A program made the translations under genes and the position numbers. Below the pieces are notes generated by a model. That model ran no database searches and was not told the DNA's origin. It worked only from the letters and a program-made list of their open reading frames with translations. From Oscillospiraceae bacterium (GTDB taxonomy: Bacteria; Bacillota; Clostridia; UMGS1810): a stretch of DNA of 32,789 bases. The DNA lies in the NCBI GenBank assembly GCA_015069015.1, contig SVJK01000021.1, positions 1 through 32,789 on the forward strand, written 5' to 3'. Shown one piece after another: positions 19,049 to 26,935 of the stretch; position 1 is the stretch's first letter; every line of letters starts with the position of its first letter.

Positions 19049-19078
19049 TTGACAACAATGATATTATCGCGATATAAT
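19049..19078 (+). promoter_or_regulatory. Promoter for the AraC-type gene, overlapped by an inverted repeat
   Basis: TTGACA (19049-19054), an 18-bp spacer and TATAAT (19073-19078) face the regulator gene. GATATTAT...ATAATATC with a 6-bp centre (19060-19081) lies across the spacer and -10 element and is a plausible operator. Confidence 0.65.
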
Positions 19079-19088
19079 ATCTACGTTT

Positions 19089-19117
19089 ATTGTATATTCT
19101 TTTGTATACACAAACAA
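19089..19117 (-). promoter_or_regulatory. Promoter for the glycosidase operon
   Basis: On the minus strand TTGTTT (19117-19112), a 17-bp spacer and TACAAT (19094-19089) face the glycosidase gene, whose GTG start is 59 bp downstream of the -10. The initiation region overlaps that of the opposite promoter, so the two promoters probably compete. Confidence 0.55.
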
Positions 19118-19160
19118 GATTAGAATTGTGATAAAAGTTTCAATTTTGTGAGGGTAAGAA

Positions 19161-20000
19161 ATGAATTTTGGAGTAAATACAATCAATGCTATAAATTCTG
19201 CAGCGCGTATAACAGAAATTTACCACGAAATTGCATATTTGCCGGATTATTTTTCAACAGGTTCTATCCGAAATGAATCCCATTGTATTTTTCACTACAC
19301 CATCAGCGGAAGCGGAGAAACATGGGTTGGTGACAAACACTACAGAACCGCACCGGGAGTAGGATTTCTCAATATAATTGATGATACGGATTCGGGATAC
19401 TGTTATCCCCGAGATGCCGCAGACAAATGGGAATTTGTCGTGATTTGCTTTAACTTCGGCAATTCGAGAGAACTCACCCGGGAACTTATAAACACTCATG
19501 GACCTTTGTTTAAAATAGATATTAAAAACGAATTCATTCAAAATATTATCCGCGGAAAACTTTTTATGCCCGAAAAATCTTTCACAATGTCTGAAAACCA
19601 GCGATTGCTGTCAGAATTGATGTATCACATTATGAAAGACACGGAAAAGAATACAGATGTACAGGTTCCTCAATTGATACAGGACATAAAAGATCTGGTC
19701 TCATCCAACATTGAAAAAAACATCGGTGTCTCGGAAATTGCTGCAATCCTTGATGTGTCAAGAGAACATATATCAAGAGAGTTCTACAAGTATACCGGAA
19801 CACATCTGAAAAACTATATAACAAATTTCAGAACAAAGCACATATGTTCTCTTTTGAAAAACACCGACCTTAAAATCAGGGAAATTTCGGAAAAAATGAA
19901 TTTTAACTCAACAAGCAATTTTATTTCATATTTCAAAAAAAACACAAATCAGACACCCAGGCAATTCAAGGAAAGCAACAATAACTTTATAATATCCTGA
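19161..20000 (+). CDS. AraC-family transcriptional regulator
   Basis: The 279-aa protein has an N-terminal cupin-like sensor half (ESHCIFHYTISGSGETWVGDKHYRTAPGVGFL, residues ~38-70) typical of sugar-responsive AraC regulators. Its C-terminal double helix-turn-helix begins near residue 180 (IGVSEIAAILDVSREHISREFYKYTGTHLKNYI) and ends with ISEKMNFNSTSNFISYFKKNTNQTPRQF. It diverges from the glycosidase operon over a 130-bp control region and very likely regulates it. The inducer is unknown. GTGAGGGTAAG precedes the ATG. Confidence 0.9.
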   Translation: MNFGVNTINAINSAARITEIYHEIAYLPDYFSTGSIRNESHCIFHYTISGSGETWVGDKHYRTAPGVGFLNIIDDTDSGYCYPRDAADKWEFVVICFNFGNSRELTRELINTHGPLFKIDIKNEFIQNIIRGKLFMPEKSFTMSENQRLLSELMYHIMKDTEKNTDVQVPQLIQDIKDLVSSNIEKNIGVSEIAAILDVSREHISREFYKYTGTHLKNYITNFRTKHICSLLKNTDLKIREISEKMNFNSTSNFISYFKKNTNQTPRQFKESNNNFIIS

Positions 20001-20020
20001 CAGATGTCATCATTGAAAAT

Positions 20021-20072
20021 ACAACAGTCCCAACAATCCACCCAATCACAGTGATTATTACGAAAAACTGAA
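20021..20072 (+). repeat. Direct repeat copy 2: decayed duplicate of the mnmM 3' end
   Basis: This stretch matches the mnmM 3' end (15766-15816) at 47 of 52 aligned positions, including the terminal Lys-Asn-stop codons, but a one-base insertion breaks the frame and no upstream coding region is attached. It lies just after the AraC-type gene, so together with copy 1 it brackets the four-gene cassette. Confidence 0.75.
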
Positions 20073-20148
20073 ATCATAGGTCGTCTTGAAAATAACAATA
20101 TTACCAATTAGATTTTATCATACAGGACACATATATAAAAATTGCCTA

Positions 20149-20177
20149 TTGACAATGCGATGAAGAAAATATATAAT
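20149..20177 (+). promoter_or_regulatory. Consensus sigma-A promoter upstream of rsmD
   Basis: TTGACA at 20149-20154, a 17-bp spacer and TATAAT at 20172-20177 match the consensus exactly. It should drive rsmD-coaD and probably the downstream coiled-coil gene. Confidence 0.8.
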
Positions 20178-20211
20178 ATTATGTGTATATTTAATATAGG
20201 AGTGTTATGTT

Positions 20212-20763
20212 TTGAGAGTTATTTCAGGCACAGCCCGGGGACTTAAACTTGAAAGTCCGAAAGGCGAGAACACACGTCCCACTCTCGACTCTGTCAAGGA
20301 AGCCATATTCAGTATGCTTTTTGACAAGGTGTGGGAGGCACGAATTCTTGATCTTTTTTCAGGTTCGGCATCTCTTGGAATTGAGGCTCTCAGCAGAGGT
20401 GCTTCCTTTTGCGTCTTCTGTGACAAAAGCCGTGATTCTGAAAAGGTTATCCGTCAAAATATTGAAAAAGCAAGAATGAGTGACAAAAGCTTTGTTTTGT
20501 GCTCTGATTTTAAAGACGCTCTCAAATCCCTTTCTCAAAAAGGAGAAAAGTTTGACATTGTGTTTCTCGATCCGCCTTATGCCGGAGGTTATCTTGACGA
20601 AGCACTGGAACTTCTCCTGTCCATGTCCCTTTTAAATGAGGGGGCAACCGTTGTTTGTGAATCAGACTTCGGTGTGGAATTTAATATGCAAAATTACAAC
20701 CTGATAAAAGACAAAAAATACGGCAGAGTTTGTATCAGCATTCTGGAGGCTCAAAGTGAATAA
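20212..20763 (+). CDS. rsmD: 16S rRNA (guanine(966)-N(2))-methyltransferase RsmD
   Basis: RsmD methylates G966 (E. coli numbering) of 16S rRNA using SAM. The 183-aa product starts at TTG 20212 ([36 protein letters not shown]), the conserved N-terminus. It has the SAM motif [20 protein letters not shown] and the catalytic DPPYAGG motif at about residues 120-126. An ATG six bases upstream runs into an immediate stop, confirming the TTG start; TAGGAG is the ribosome binding site. Its end overlaps coaD by 8 bp. Confidence 0.95.
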   Translation: MRVISGTARGLKLESPKGENTRPTLDSVKEAIFSMLFDKVWEARILDLFSGSASLGIEALSRGASFCVFCDKSRDSEKVIRQNIEKARMSDKSFVLCSDFKDALKSLSQKGEKFDIVFLDPPYAGGYLDEALELLLSMSLLNEGATVVCESDFGVEFNMQNYNLIKDKKYGRVCISILEAQSE

Positions 20764-21244
20764 GACAGCAGTTTATCCCGGAAGTTTTGACCCGGTAACA
20801 AACGGTCATCTGGATATAATCAAAAGAGCATCAAAAAAATTTGACAAAGTCTATGTGGCAATTCTTACTAACAGTGCAAAAAAACCAAGGTTTTCTCTGG
20901 AAGAGCGAATAGACTGGCTAAAGCGAGCAACCAAGGAACTTATCAATGTGGAAATTGTGAGTTTTTCGGGACTTTTGGTTGATTTTGCCAAAGGAATCGG
21001 TGCAGATATTATTATTAAAGGACTTCGGGCGGTGTCTGATTTTGAATATGAATTTCAAATGGCTCTCACCAACCGACAACTCCAACCGGACATCGAAACA
21101 ATGTTTCTGATGACAAACGGAAGATATTCCTACCTGTCGTCCAGCATTGTTAAGGAAATTGCAAATTACGGGGGGAAACTCCAAGGGCTTGTCCCCGATT
21201 TTATGATTGAAGAAATTTACGAAAAAATCAAGAAAAACCAATAA
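20756..21244 (+). CDS. coaD: Phosphopantetheine adenylyltransferase
   Basis: CoaD transfers AMP to 4'-phosphopantetheine, the penultimate step of CoA synthesis. The 162-aa product starts at GTG 20756 ([22 protein letters not shown]), with the nucleotidyltransferase motif TNGH. It also contains [24 protein letters not shown] and the ISSS-type motif [13 protein letters not shown]. The rsmD-coaD overlap is the common Firmicutes arrangement. Confidence 0.96.
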   Translation: MNKTAVYPGSFDPVTNGHLDIIKRASKKFDKVYVAILTNSAKKPRFSLEERIDWLKRATKELINVEIVSFSGLLVDFAKGIGADIIIKGLRAVSDFEYEFQMALTNRQLQPDIETMFLMTNGRYSYLSSSIVKEIANYGGKLQGLVPDFMIEEIYEKIKKNQ

Positions 21245-21258
21245 GGAGGATACATACG

Positions 21259-21699
21259 ATGGACGTAATAGAACTTTTAAGTGAACTTGAGGACATTGTA
21301 GACAAAGGTTTTGAAATTCCATTTGTCAAAAAATCTCTTATTAACAAAGAGCAGGTAATGTCCCTTATTAACGACATCAGTCTTCAGCTCCCCGACGAAC
21401 TCAGAGTTGCGAAATCAATTGCAGAAGACAGCAAAAGAATTATTTCTGATGCACAGAAACAGGCAGATGCAAAGGTTAAAGAGGTTGAACACAAAATCCT
21501 CGGTCTCATTGACGAGCATGAAATCACAAAAAAAGCCGTTGCCAATGCTAATGAAATCATTGCAAAAGCACAAAAAGACGGAAGAGAAATCAGACTTGCT
21601 TCCCTCAAATTTGCTGATGATATCTTAGAAAAAGTTGAGGCAGATTTCAAAGCAGTTAATGACAGAGTTAAACAGTGCAGAAGCGAACTCAGAAAATAA
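21259..21699 (+). CDS. Coiled-coil protein of unknown function (ATP synthase subunit b-like)
   Basis: The 146-aa protein is highly charged and predicted to be mostly helical. An N-terminal segment MDVIELLSELEDIVDKGFEIPF is followed from about residue 50 by a long Ala/Lys/Glu-rich coiled coil (SIAEDSKRIISDAQKQADAKVKEVEHKI) resembling the b subunit stalk of ATP synthase, but without a membrane segment. Such a gene directly after coaD is seen in other Clostridia. GGAGG precedes the ATG. A scaffold or division-related role is possible, but nothing in the sequence proves it. Confidence 0.75.
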   Translation: MDVIELLSELEDIVDKGFEIPFVKKSLINKEQVMSLINDISLQLPDELRVAKSIAEDSKRIISDAQKQADAKVKEVEHKILGLIDEHEITKKAVANANEIIAKAQKDGREIRLASLKFADDILEKVEADFKAVNDRVKQCRSELRK

Positions 21700-21739
21700 T
21701 CCGGGTTTGTTTTGATGCAAATTTTAAACCAACAACCAC

Positions 21740-21771
21740 TACCTTCACACAAATGCGTGTGAAGGTATTTT
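21740..21771 (+). terminator. Likely terminator after the coiled-coil gene
   Basis: TACCTTCACAC (21740-21750) pairs with GTGTGAAGGTA (21757-21767) across a 6-nt loop; only a short TTTT follows, so termination may be incomplete. Confidence 0.65.
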
Positions 21772-21802
21772 GGCATATTGACATTTTTGGAAGTGATATA
21801 TT

Positions 21803-22585
21803 ATGAATTTTAAAAACACATCTGACATCGTTGTTGTAAAGGTGGGAACCTCCACCCTGACCTATGACGGAGGCGGAATCAACATAAGAAGGGTTGAAAA
21901 ACTTGTAAAGGTTCTTTCCGACATAAAAAACAGCGGGAAGAAAGTTATTTTGGTAAGTTCCGGTGCAATCGGAATCGGCATGGGAAAACTCGGAATTGCC
22001 AAAAGACCTGAATGTACAAGAGACAAACAGGCACTTGCTGCAATCGGTCAGTGCGAACTTATGAACTACTATTCCCGCCTTTTTGGAGAATATAATCATA
22101 ATGTTGCACAGATTCTTTTAACAAAAGATGTGGTGAGAGACCCTGTGAGGAATGAAAATGCAGTTGCAACTTTTGAAAAACTTCTCTCTCTTGGAATTGT
22201 GCCTATTGTTAATGAAAATGACACAATCAGTACAGAGCAGATTGAATTTGGCGACAATGACACTCTTTCCGCAACTGTTGCAACCCTTGCAAAAGCCGAC
22301 CTTTTGGTAATACTTTCGGATATTGACGGACTTTATGATTCCGATCCGAGAGAAAATGAAAATGCAAAACTCATTCCCGTTGTTGAAAAAATTGATGATT
22401 CCATAATCGCCCTTGCAGGGGGAGCCGGAACAACAAGAGGAACAGGCGGAATGATAACAAAACTTCATGCAGCACAGGAATGCCACATGGCAGGAATAGA
22501 CATGATAATTGCAAACGGCTCCGATCCCGATATTTTATATGACATTTTTGAGGGAAAGACTGTTGGAACATTGTTTAAACATTGA
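21803..22585 (+). CDS. proB: Glutamate 5-kinase without a PUA domain
   Basis: ProB phosphorylates glutamate, the first committed step of proline synthesis. The 260-aa protein consists only of the amino-acid-kinase domain: VVVKVGTSTLTYDGGGINIRRVEKLV, VLVSSGAIGIGMGKLGI, the NENDTIS motif and ILSDIDGLYDSDPR, then GTGGMITKLHAAQE. It lacks the ~100-aa C-terminal PUA domain of the E. coli enzyme; such short forms occur in many bacteria. GGAAGTGA precedes the ATG. proA follows after a 178-bp spacer. Confidence 0.95.
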   Translation: MNFKNTSDIVVVKVGTSTLTYDGGGINIRRVEKLVKVLSDIKNSGKKVILVSSGAIGIGMGKLGIAKRPECTRDKQALAAIGQCELMNYYSRLFGEYNHNVAQILLTKDVVRDPVRNENAVATFEKLLSLGIVPIVNENDTISTEQIEFGDNDTLSATVATLAKADLLVILSDIDGLYDSDPRENENAKLIPVVEKIDDSIIALAGGAGTTRGTGGMITKLHAAQECHMAGIDMIIANGSDPDILYDIFEGKTVGTLFKH

Positions 22586-22632
22586 GCAGTTGCATCAAAT
22601 GCATAATGTGCATAAAATTTCATTTTGCAGGG

Positions 22633-22672
22633 GACATTCACGAATGTCTTGGGGGCAATTCTTGAATTGCCC
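22633..22672. repeat. Two adjacent palindromes between proB and proA
   Basis: GACATTC-AC-GAATGTC (22633-22648) and GGGCAATTC-TT-GAATTGCCC (22653-22672) are nearly perfect palindromes of the same ATTC-NN-GAAT design, placed four bases apart. They look like REP-type intergenic elements or a two-hairpin RNA structure; no T-run follows. Confidence 0.5.
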
Positions 22673-22763
22673 ACAAAATTTAGAATATTTATACATTAAA
22701 TGTGTTAATGCGACAAGCCCGCATCCTGCTTTTACTATTTGATTTTTGAAAGGAAGATTTTTC

Positions 22764-24008
22764 ATGGACAGTCTTGAAATTCTTTGCCAAAGGGCAAAAA
22801 ATGCATCAAAGATTCTTAAACAAAAAGGCACAAACGACAAAAACTCTGCTCTCACTTTTATTGCAGAAGCACTTTTGGAAAATGAAGAGGCAATACTTTG
22901 TGCAAACAACAAAGACATAGAAAACGCAAAAATGAATAAGATGGCAGAAGGAATGATTGACCGCCTCACTCTTACAAAAGAAAGAATTGTGCAAATGGCA
23001 GAGGGCGTAAAGCAAGTTGCAGCCCTGTCTGACCCAATCGGTGAAATCATTTCAATGGAAACTCTTCCAAACGGCCTCAAAGTTGGCAAAAGAAGAACTC
23101 CTCTCGGTGTTGCGGGAGTGATTTATGAATCGAGACCAAATGTTACTGTTGATACTGCCGTTCTTTGCCTCAAAGCATCAAATGCTGTGATTTTAAGAGG
23201 CGGAAGCGATGCATATTTTTCAAACAAAGCACTTTCAGATGTTATGAGAGATGCAATTTTAAAAGCAGGTATCCCCTCAGATGCAATCTGCTTTATGGAA
23301 GACACATCAAGAGAAACTGTCACAAAACTTATGAAAATGAATGACTATCTTGACGTGCTCATTCCAAGGGGCGGTGCAGGACTTATAAAATCTGTTGTGG
23401 AAAATTCAACAGTTCCCGTAATCGAAACAGGCACAGGAAACTGCCACATATATGTTGACAAAAGCGCAGACGTCAATATGGCAAAAGACATTATCATAAA
23501 TGCCAAAACAAGCCGTACATCTGTTTGCAATGCGGCGGAAAGCCTTTTGATTCACAAAGATGTTGCACCTGTCCTTTTTGAAGTTATAGGGAGTGCCTTA
23601 AAAGAAAAAGGCGTTGAAATCAGAGGATGCGAAAGATCAATGAAACTTCTTCCCTGCGACGCTCTTGCCACAGAGGAAGACTTTGGAAAAGAGTTTTTGT
23701 CTCTCATAATTTCCGTGAAAATTGTAGACTCTATTGATGAAGCAATTTCTCATATTGAAAAATATTCAACAGGTCACTCTGAATGTATTGTCACAAGTGA
23801 TTATGCTTGTGCAAACAAATTTTTAGACCTTGTGGATTCTGCGGCAGTTTATGTTAACGCCTCCACAAGATTTACCGACGGATTTGAATTCGGTCTTGGT
23901 GCAGAAATCGGCATAAGCACTCAGAAACTTCACGCAAGAGGGCCTATGGGAATAAAAGAACTCACAACATATAAATATATTATTCTCGGCTCAGGACAAG
24001 TGAGATAA
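22764..24008 (+). CDS. proA: Glutamate-5-semialdehyde dehydrogenase
   Basis: ProA reduces glutamyl phosphate to glutamate semialdehyde with NADPH, following ProB. The 414-aa product from ATG 22764 begins MDSLEILCQRAKNASKIL; AAAGGAAG upstream supports this start over an in-frame TTG at 22746. Motifs include RRTPLGVAGVIYESRPNVTVD, NAVILRGGSDA and VIETGTGNCHIYVD. SRTSVCNAAESLLIHKD contains the likely catalytic cysteine. The C-terminus has ASTRFTDGFEFGLGAEIGISTQKLHARGPMGI. The next gene starts 11 bp after the stop. Confidence 0.96.
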   Translation: MDSLEILCQRAKNASKILKQKGTNDKNSALTFIAEALLENEEAILCANNKDIENAKMNKMAEGMIDRLTLTKERIVQMAEGVKQVAALSDPIGEIISMETLPNGLKVGKRRTPLGVAGVIYESRPNVTVDTAVLCLKASNAVILRGGSDAYFSNKALSDVMRDAILKAGIPSDAICFMEDTSRETVTKLMKMNDYLDVLIPRGGAGLIKSVVENSTVPVIETGTGNCHIYVDKSADVNMAKDIIINAKTSRTSVCNAAESLLIHKDVAPVLFEVIGSALKEKGVEIRGCERSMKLLPCDALATEEDFGKEFLSLIISVKIVDSIDEAISHIEKYSTGHSECIVTSDYACANKFLDLVDSAAVYVNASTRFTDGFEFGLGAEIGISTQKLHARGPMGIKELTTYKYIILGSGQVR

Positions 24009-24019
24009 GGAGGATTTTT

Positions 24020-24445
24020 ATGGAATATGCAGTATGGATTGTATTCATTGTGGCAATGATGATTATAGAAGCATCAACCACAAATCTTGTAAGCATCTGG
24101 TTTGCCTTCGGCGCTCTTGGTGCAATTCTTGCCAAAACTCTCGGAGGCGGAGTTACCACTCAGATATGTACCTTTGTGCTTCTTAGCGGTGCATCTGTTG
24201 CCATTGCGTGGCCCTTTATCAAAAAGTACCACAACGGAAAAAAAGAAGCAACAAATGCCGATATGTTAATCGGAAAGATCGCAACCGTCACAGAAGATAT
24301 CACAAATGACAAATTTGCCGGAAAAGTCAATGTTTCGGGGCAAATATGGTCTGCCACATCAGAAAGCGGCGAAGATATTTTAGAGGGTGCTAAAGTTAAA
24401 ATAGTGAAAATTACAGGTGTTAAACTTGTTGTCGAAAAAATGTAA
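24020..24445 (+). CDS. NfeD-like membrane protein
   Basis: The 141-aa protein has two or three hydrophobic segments in the first ~70 residues (YAVWIVFIVAMMIIEAS, LVSIWFAFGALGAILA, FVLLSGASVAIAWPFI) and a soluble C-terminal OB-like domain (LIGKIATVTEDITNDKFAGKVNVSGQIWSATSE). This is the short NfeD architecture, typically encoded beside an SPFH protein, as here. The pair is thought to organise membrane microdomains. AAGGAGG precedes the ATG. Confidence 0.88.
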   Translation: MEYAVWIVFIVAMMIIEASTTNLVSIWFAFGALGAILAKTLGGGVTTQICTFVLLSGASVAIAWPFIKKYHNGKKEATNADMLIGKIATVTEDITNDKFAGKVNVSGQIWSATSESGEDILEGAKVKIVKITGVKLVVEKM

Positions 24446-24468
24446 TATAACTAAGGGAGGTATTTATT

Positions 24469-25356
24469 ATGTATGTTTTAATTGTAATTGCAATAATTGT
24501 CCTTATCGTGATTGTAAGATCAATCCGCATTATTCCTCAGGCGCACACAGCCATAGTGGAAAGACTCGGTGCATACCGTGCAACATGGAATGTTGGTTTT
24601 CATTTTAAAGTGCCCTTTATTGACAGGGTTGCAAAAACAGTTTCATTAAAAGAACAGGTTGTGGATTTTGATCCTCAGCCGGTTATTACCAAAGATAATG
24701 TTACAATGCAGATAGACACCGTCATTTTCTATCAGATAACAGATCCAAAACTTTTCACCTATGGCGTTGACAGACCTCTTTCTGCCATTGAAAATCTTAC
24801 TGCAACAACTCTTCGTAACATCATAGGCGATCTTGAACTTGACGAAACTTTAACATCAAGAGACACCATCAACACCAAAATGAGAGCGATTCTTGATGAG
24901 GCAACAGACCCTTGGGGCATAAAGGTGAACAGAGTTGAACTCAAAAACATCATTCCACCTCAGCAGATAAGAGATGCCATGGAGCGTCAGATGAAAGCAG
25001 AGCGTGAAAGAAGAGAACTCATTCTGAAAGCCGAAGGTGAAAAGAAAAGTGCAATCCTTGTGGCAGAGGGTGAAAAGGAAGCGGCAATCTTAAGAGCAGA
25101 TGCCATAAGAGAAGCACGCATAAGAGAAGCAGAGGGTGAAGCAGAGGCAATCTTAAGCATACAGACTGCAACTGCAGAGGGTATCAAGAAAATTAACGAA
25201 GCTGCCCCCGATAGTGCAGTTGTTGCATTAAAGGGATTTGAAGCACTCGAAAAGCTTTCTGACGGACAGGCAACAAAGATTATCATTCCCTCTGAAATTC
25301 AGGGAATTGCAGGTCTTGCCGCATCTTTTAAAGAAATCATAAAAGACGACAAATAA
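24469..25356 (+). CDS. SPFH/Band 7 (stomatin-like, QmcA-type) membrane protein
   Basis: The 295-aa protein has one N-terminal membrane segment (VLIVIAIIVLIVIVRSI). The SPFH domain spans residues ~20-175 (IIPQAHTAIVERLGAYRATWNVGFHFKVPFIDRVAKTVSLKEQVVDFDPQPVITKDNVTMQID). A heptad-like Ala/Glu-rich helix follows (RQMKAERERRELILKAEGEKKSAILVAEGEKEAAILRADAIREAR). Such proteins form membrane-associated rings or microdomains and pair with NfeD. AGGGAGG precedes the ATG. Confidence 0.93.
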   Translation: MYVLIVIAIIVLIVIVRSIRIIPQAHTAIVERLGAYRATWNVGFHFKVPFIDRVAKTVSLKEQVVDFDPQPVITKDNVTMQIDTVIFYQITDPKLFTYGVDRPLSAIENLTATTLRNIIGDLELDETLTSRDTINTKMRAILDEATDPWGIKVNRVELKNIIPPQQIRDAMERQMKAERERRELILKAEGEKKSAILVAEGEKEAAILRADAIREARIREAEGEAEAILSIQTATAEGIKKINEAAPDSAVVALKGFEALEKLSDGQATKIIIPSEIQGIAGLAASFKEIIKDDK

Positions 25357-25383
25357 TTTTTCACAAAGGATTAAAAAAAGCAT

Positions 25384-26079
25384 ATGAGAATGAGAAGAAA
25401 AAAGCACAGAGAAGAAAGACTTCTTGAGTGTTCAGACATTTTGATTGACAATATTTTAGACTATAAAAACGATCTTAGAAGCATCTTTCCCTCTGATGCT
25501 CCCCTGCATCTTGAAATCGGGTGCGGAAAAGGGAAATTCATAACGGAAACCGCAATGAACAACCCCGAAATCAACTTTGTGGCGTTTGAAAAAAACCTTG
25601 ATGTTTTGGTTCTTGCGGCAGAAAAAGTTAAAAATGCAGGTCTTACAAATGTTAAATTTGTTCCGGGAGATGCAAGTGTTCTTTCAGAATTTGACACAAA
25701 AACAAAATGTGATGTAATATACATTAATTTCTGCGATCCATGGCCGAAAAGCGGATATGCAAAACGCCGTCTCACCCATGCAAACTTTTTGAAACTGTGG
25801 GAAAAACTTGTGAAAGATGGTGGCGGAATACATTTCAAAACCGACAACCGCTCTCTTTTTGAGTTTTCTCTAAATTCTTTTTCTGACTATGGTATGAGAC
25901 TTAAAAACATCACTCTCGACCTCCACGCAAGCAAGTTTGAAGGTAACGTTATGACAGAATATGAGATGCTTTTTTCTGAAAAAGGTAATCCCATATACAG
26001 ATGCGAAGCATACTACACCGGGATGAAAAAAAAGTCCGGACTGCAAAAAGGCATTAATAATAATGAGTGCATAGTGTAA
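25384..26079 (+). CDS. trmB: tRNA (guanine(46)-N(7))-methyltransferase TrmB
   Basis: TrmB forms m7G46 in the variable loop of tRNA. The 231-aa product shows LEIGCGKGKFITETA (SAM loop, residues ~43-57), VIYINFCDPWPKSGYAKRRLTH (family signature), HFKTDNRSLFEFS and the C-terminal TEYEMLFSEKGNPIYR. The ribosome binding site (AAAGGA at ~25365) lies rather far from ATG 25384; another ATG two codons later could also serve. The C-terminal ~18 residues after the core are a variable tail. Confidence 0.94.
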   Translation: MRMRRKKHREERLLECSDILIDNILDYKNDLRSIFPSDAPLHLEIGCGKGKFITETAMNNPEINFVAFEKNLDVLVLAAEKVKNAGLTNVKFVPGDASVLSEFDTKTKCDVIYINFCDPWPKSGYAKRRLTHANFLKLWEKLVKDGGGIHFKTDNRSLFEFSLNSFSDYGMRLKNITLDLHASKFEGNVMTEYEMLFSEKGNPIYRCEAYYTGMKKKSGLQKGINNNECIV

Positions 26080-26092
26080 ATCAAGTTGAAAT

Positions 26093-26400
26093 TTGTTAAA
26101 CTCACTGCCAATGTTGAAAAACACCAAGTTGTTTTTCCTGAAATTTTGCCTTTTTGCTATTGCCAAATCTCCCCCTCGCAGTACCTTTGTACAGCTTCGG
26201 GCTGTCGTGCAACCTGTGGTTGCATTCGATTTGACAATTCCGAATCTTTTTTTCTATCCCTGATGAAATGACAACTGCGTTGTCATTAATTGAATTACCA
26301 AGGAATTCATTAATGTACAAACTCGCCTTTGGCGAGTTTGTTCCTGATTTAAACATAACATAGGTTTTATATCTTTTCAATTTGATTTTCATATCATTGA
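26093..26400. other. Gene-free stretch with a series of hairpins upstream of the ssrA promoter
   Basis: No credible protein gene lies between trmB and ssrA (463 bp). Hairpins seen are GAAAAACA/TGTTTTTC near 26115-26140, ACAGC/GCTGT (26191-26205, TTCGG loop), TGCAACC-TGT-GGTTGCA (26208-26224), a 9-bp stem with TGC loop (26267-26287), an imperfect ATTAATTGAATT/AATTCATTAAT pair, and an 11-bp stem with TTT loop (26317-26341). Three of the stems close 3-nt loops, as do the last hairpins of the units after ssrA. It may be a structured RNA or a decayed relative of the downstream array. Confidence 0.45.
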
Positions 26401-26424
26401 TTAGTGTTTTGTCAAAATGTTACA

Positions 26425-26453
26425 TTGACAAAGTAGTAATTTTTGAATATACT
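26425..26453 (+). promoter_or_regulatory. ssrA promoter
   Basis: TTGACA (26425-26430), a 17-bp spacer and TATACT (26448-26453) lie 90 bp before the mature tmRNA 5' end, implying a leader of roughly 80 nt to be removed during maturation. Confidence 0.75.
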
Positions 26454-26542
26454 ATCAGGAGAGAATGGAAAATAGCAATAGAGTTTAACATTTATGATTT
26501 GCGCAGATTAATTCCCTATTTCCTAATATTTAATAACTACAT

Positions 26543-26885
26543 GGGGTCGTACAGGGTTCGACGGGGATTTTGAAGCAGTAGGAGCGAGCAGCGGCGGGCA
26601 CCGCTTAAATCAGCCTAAATTAAAAATAAACGCTAACAAAAATTTAGCATACGCTGCCTAATTAAGGCGGCCGTTCTTACCCGATTTACCGCGGTTGGGA
26701 TAAGAGCGTCATCATTGCGGTGAACGTGAGGCATCAAAGCTTTGAGATGCCCATGAACAATGAAGCTACCAAAGCACAGAGTTTGTTTGTGAACTCTTTG
26801 CCGAGGGAATTCTGATCACAAACTGCGCTCGGAGAGCCCGCTGTGAATGGATTTTCGGACAGGAGTTCAATTCTCCTCGACTCCA
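26543..26885 (+). ncRNA. ssrA: Transfer-messenger RNA (tmRNA)
   Basis: tmRNA rescues stalled ribosomes and tags the nascent chain for proteolysis. The acceptor stem GGGGTCG (26543-26549) pairs with CGACTCC (26878-26884) with one G-T pair. GGGTTCGACGGGG follows the 5' end, and the T arm is AGGAG-TTCAATT-CTCCT (26861-26877). The resume codon GCT at 26632 opens the tag A-N-K-N-L-A-Y-A-A, with stop TAA at 26659-26661. The discriminator A26885 is followed by TAA, so the 3' CCA is not encoded. The tag is short (9 residues) and ends LAYAA rather than the commoner ALAA. Confidence 0.95.
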
Positions 26886-26932
26886 TAAAAATATACAGGT
26901 GCAAAGCACCTGTATATTTTTATGCCGTCAAT
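26873..26932 (+). repeat. Left 60-bp direct repeat: ssrA 3' end plus terminator
   Basis: This stretch recurs at 27610-27669 with 57 of 60 positions identical and the same terminator loop. The two copies lie 737 bp apart and enclose the three-unit array, an arrangement like attL/attR at an ssrA integration site. No integrase is present. Confidence 0.75.
26885..26923. terminator. Terminator directly after ssrA
   Basis: A perfect 18-bp stem (26885-26902 with 26906-26923, loop AAA) begins at the last tmRNA base and ends in a T-run. A near-copy lies at 27622-27660; the two differ by a T-A to A-T exchange that keeps the pairing. Confidence 0.88.
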
Positions 26933-26935
26933 TAG

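Noticed and set aside
21772-21803. Promoter before proB suggested by TTGACA at about 21778
   Set aside because: No acceptable -10 element exists at the right distance before the start codon; GGAAGTGA there is better read as the ribosome binding site.
26102-26392. A 96-codon minus-strand reading frame upstream of ssrA
   Set aside because: It covers a string of hairpins, lacks a convincing ribosome binding site and resembles no protein domain.
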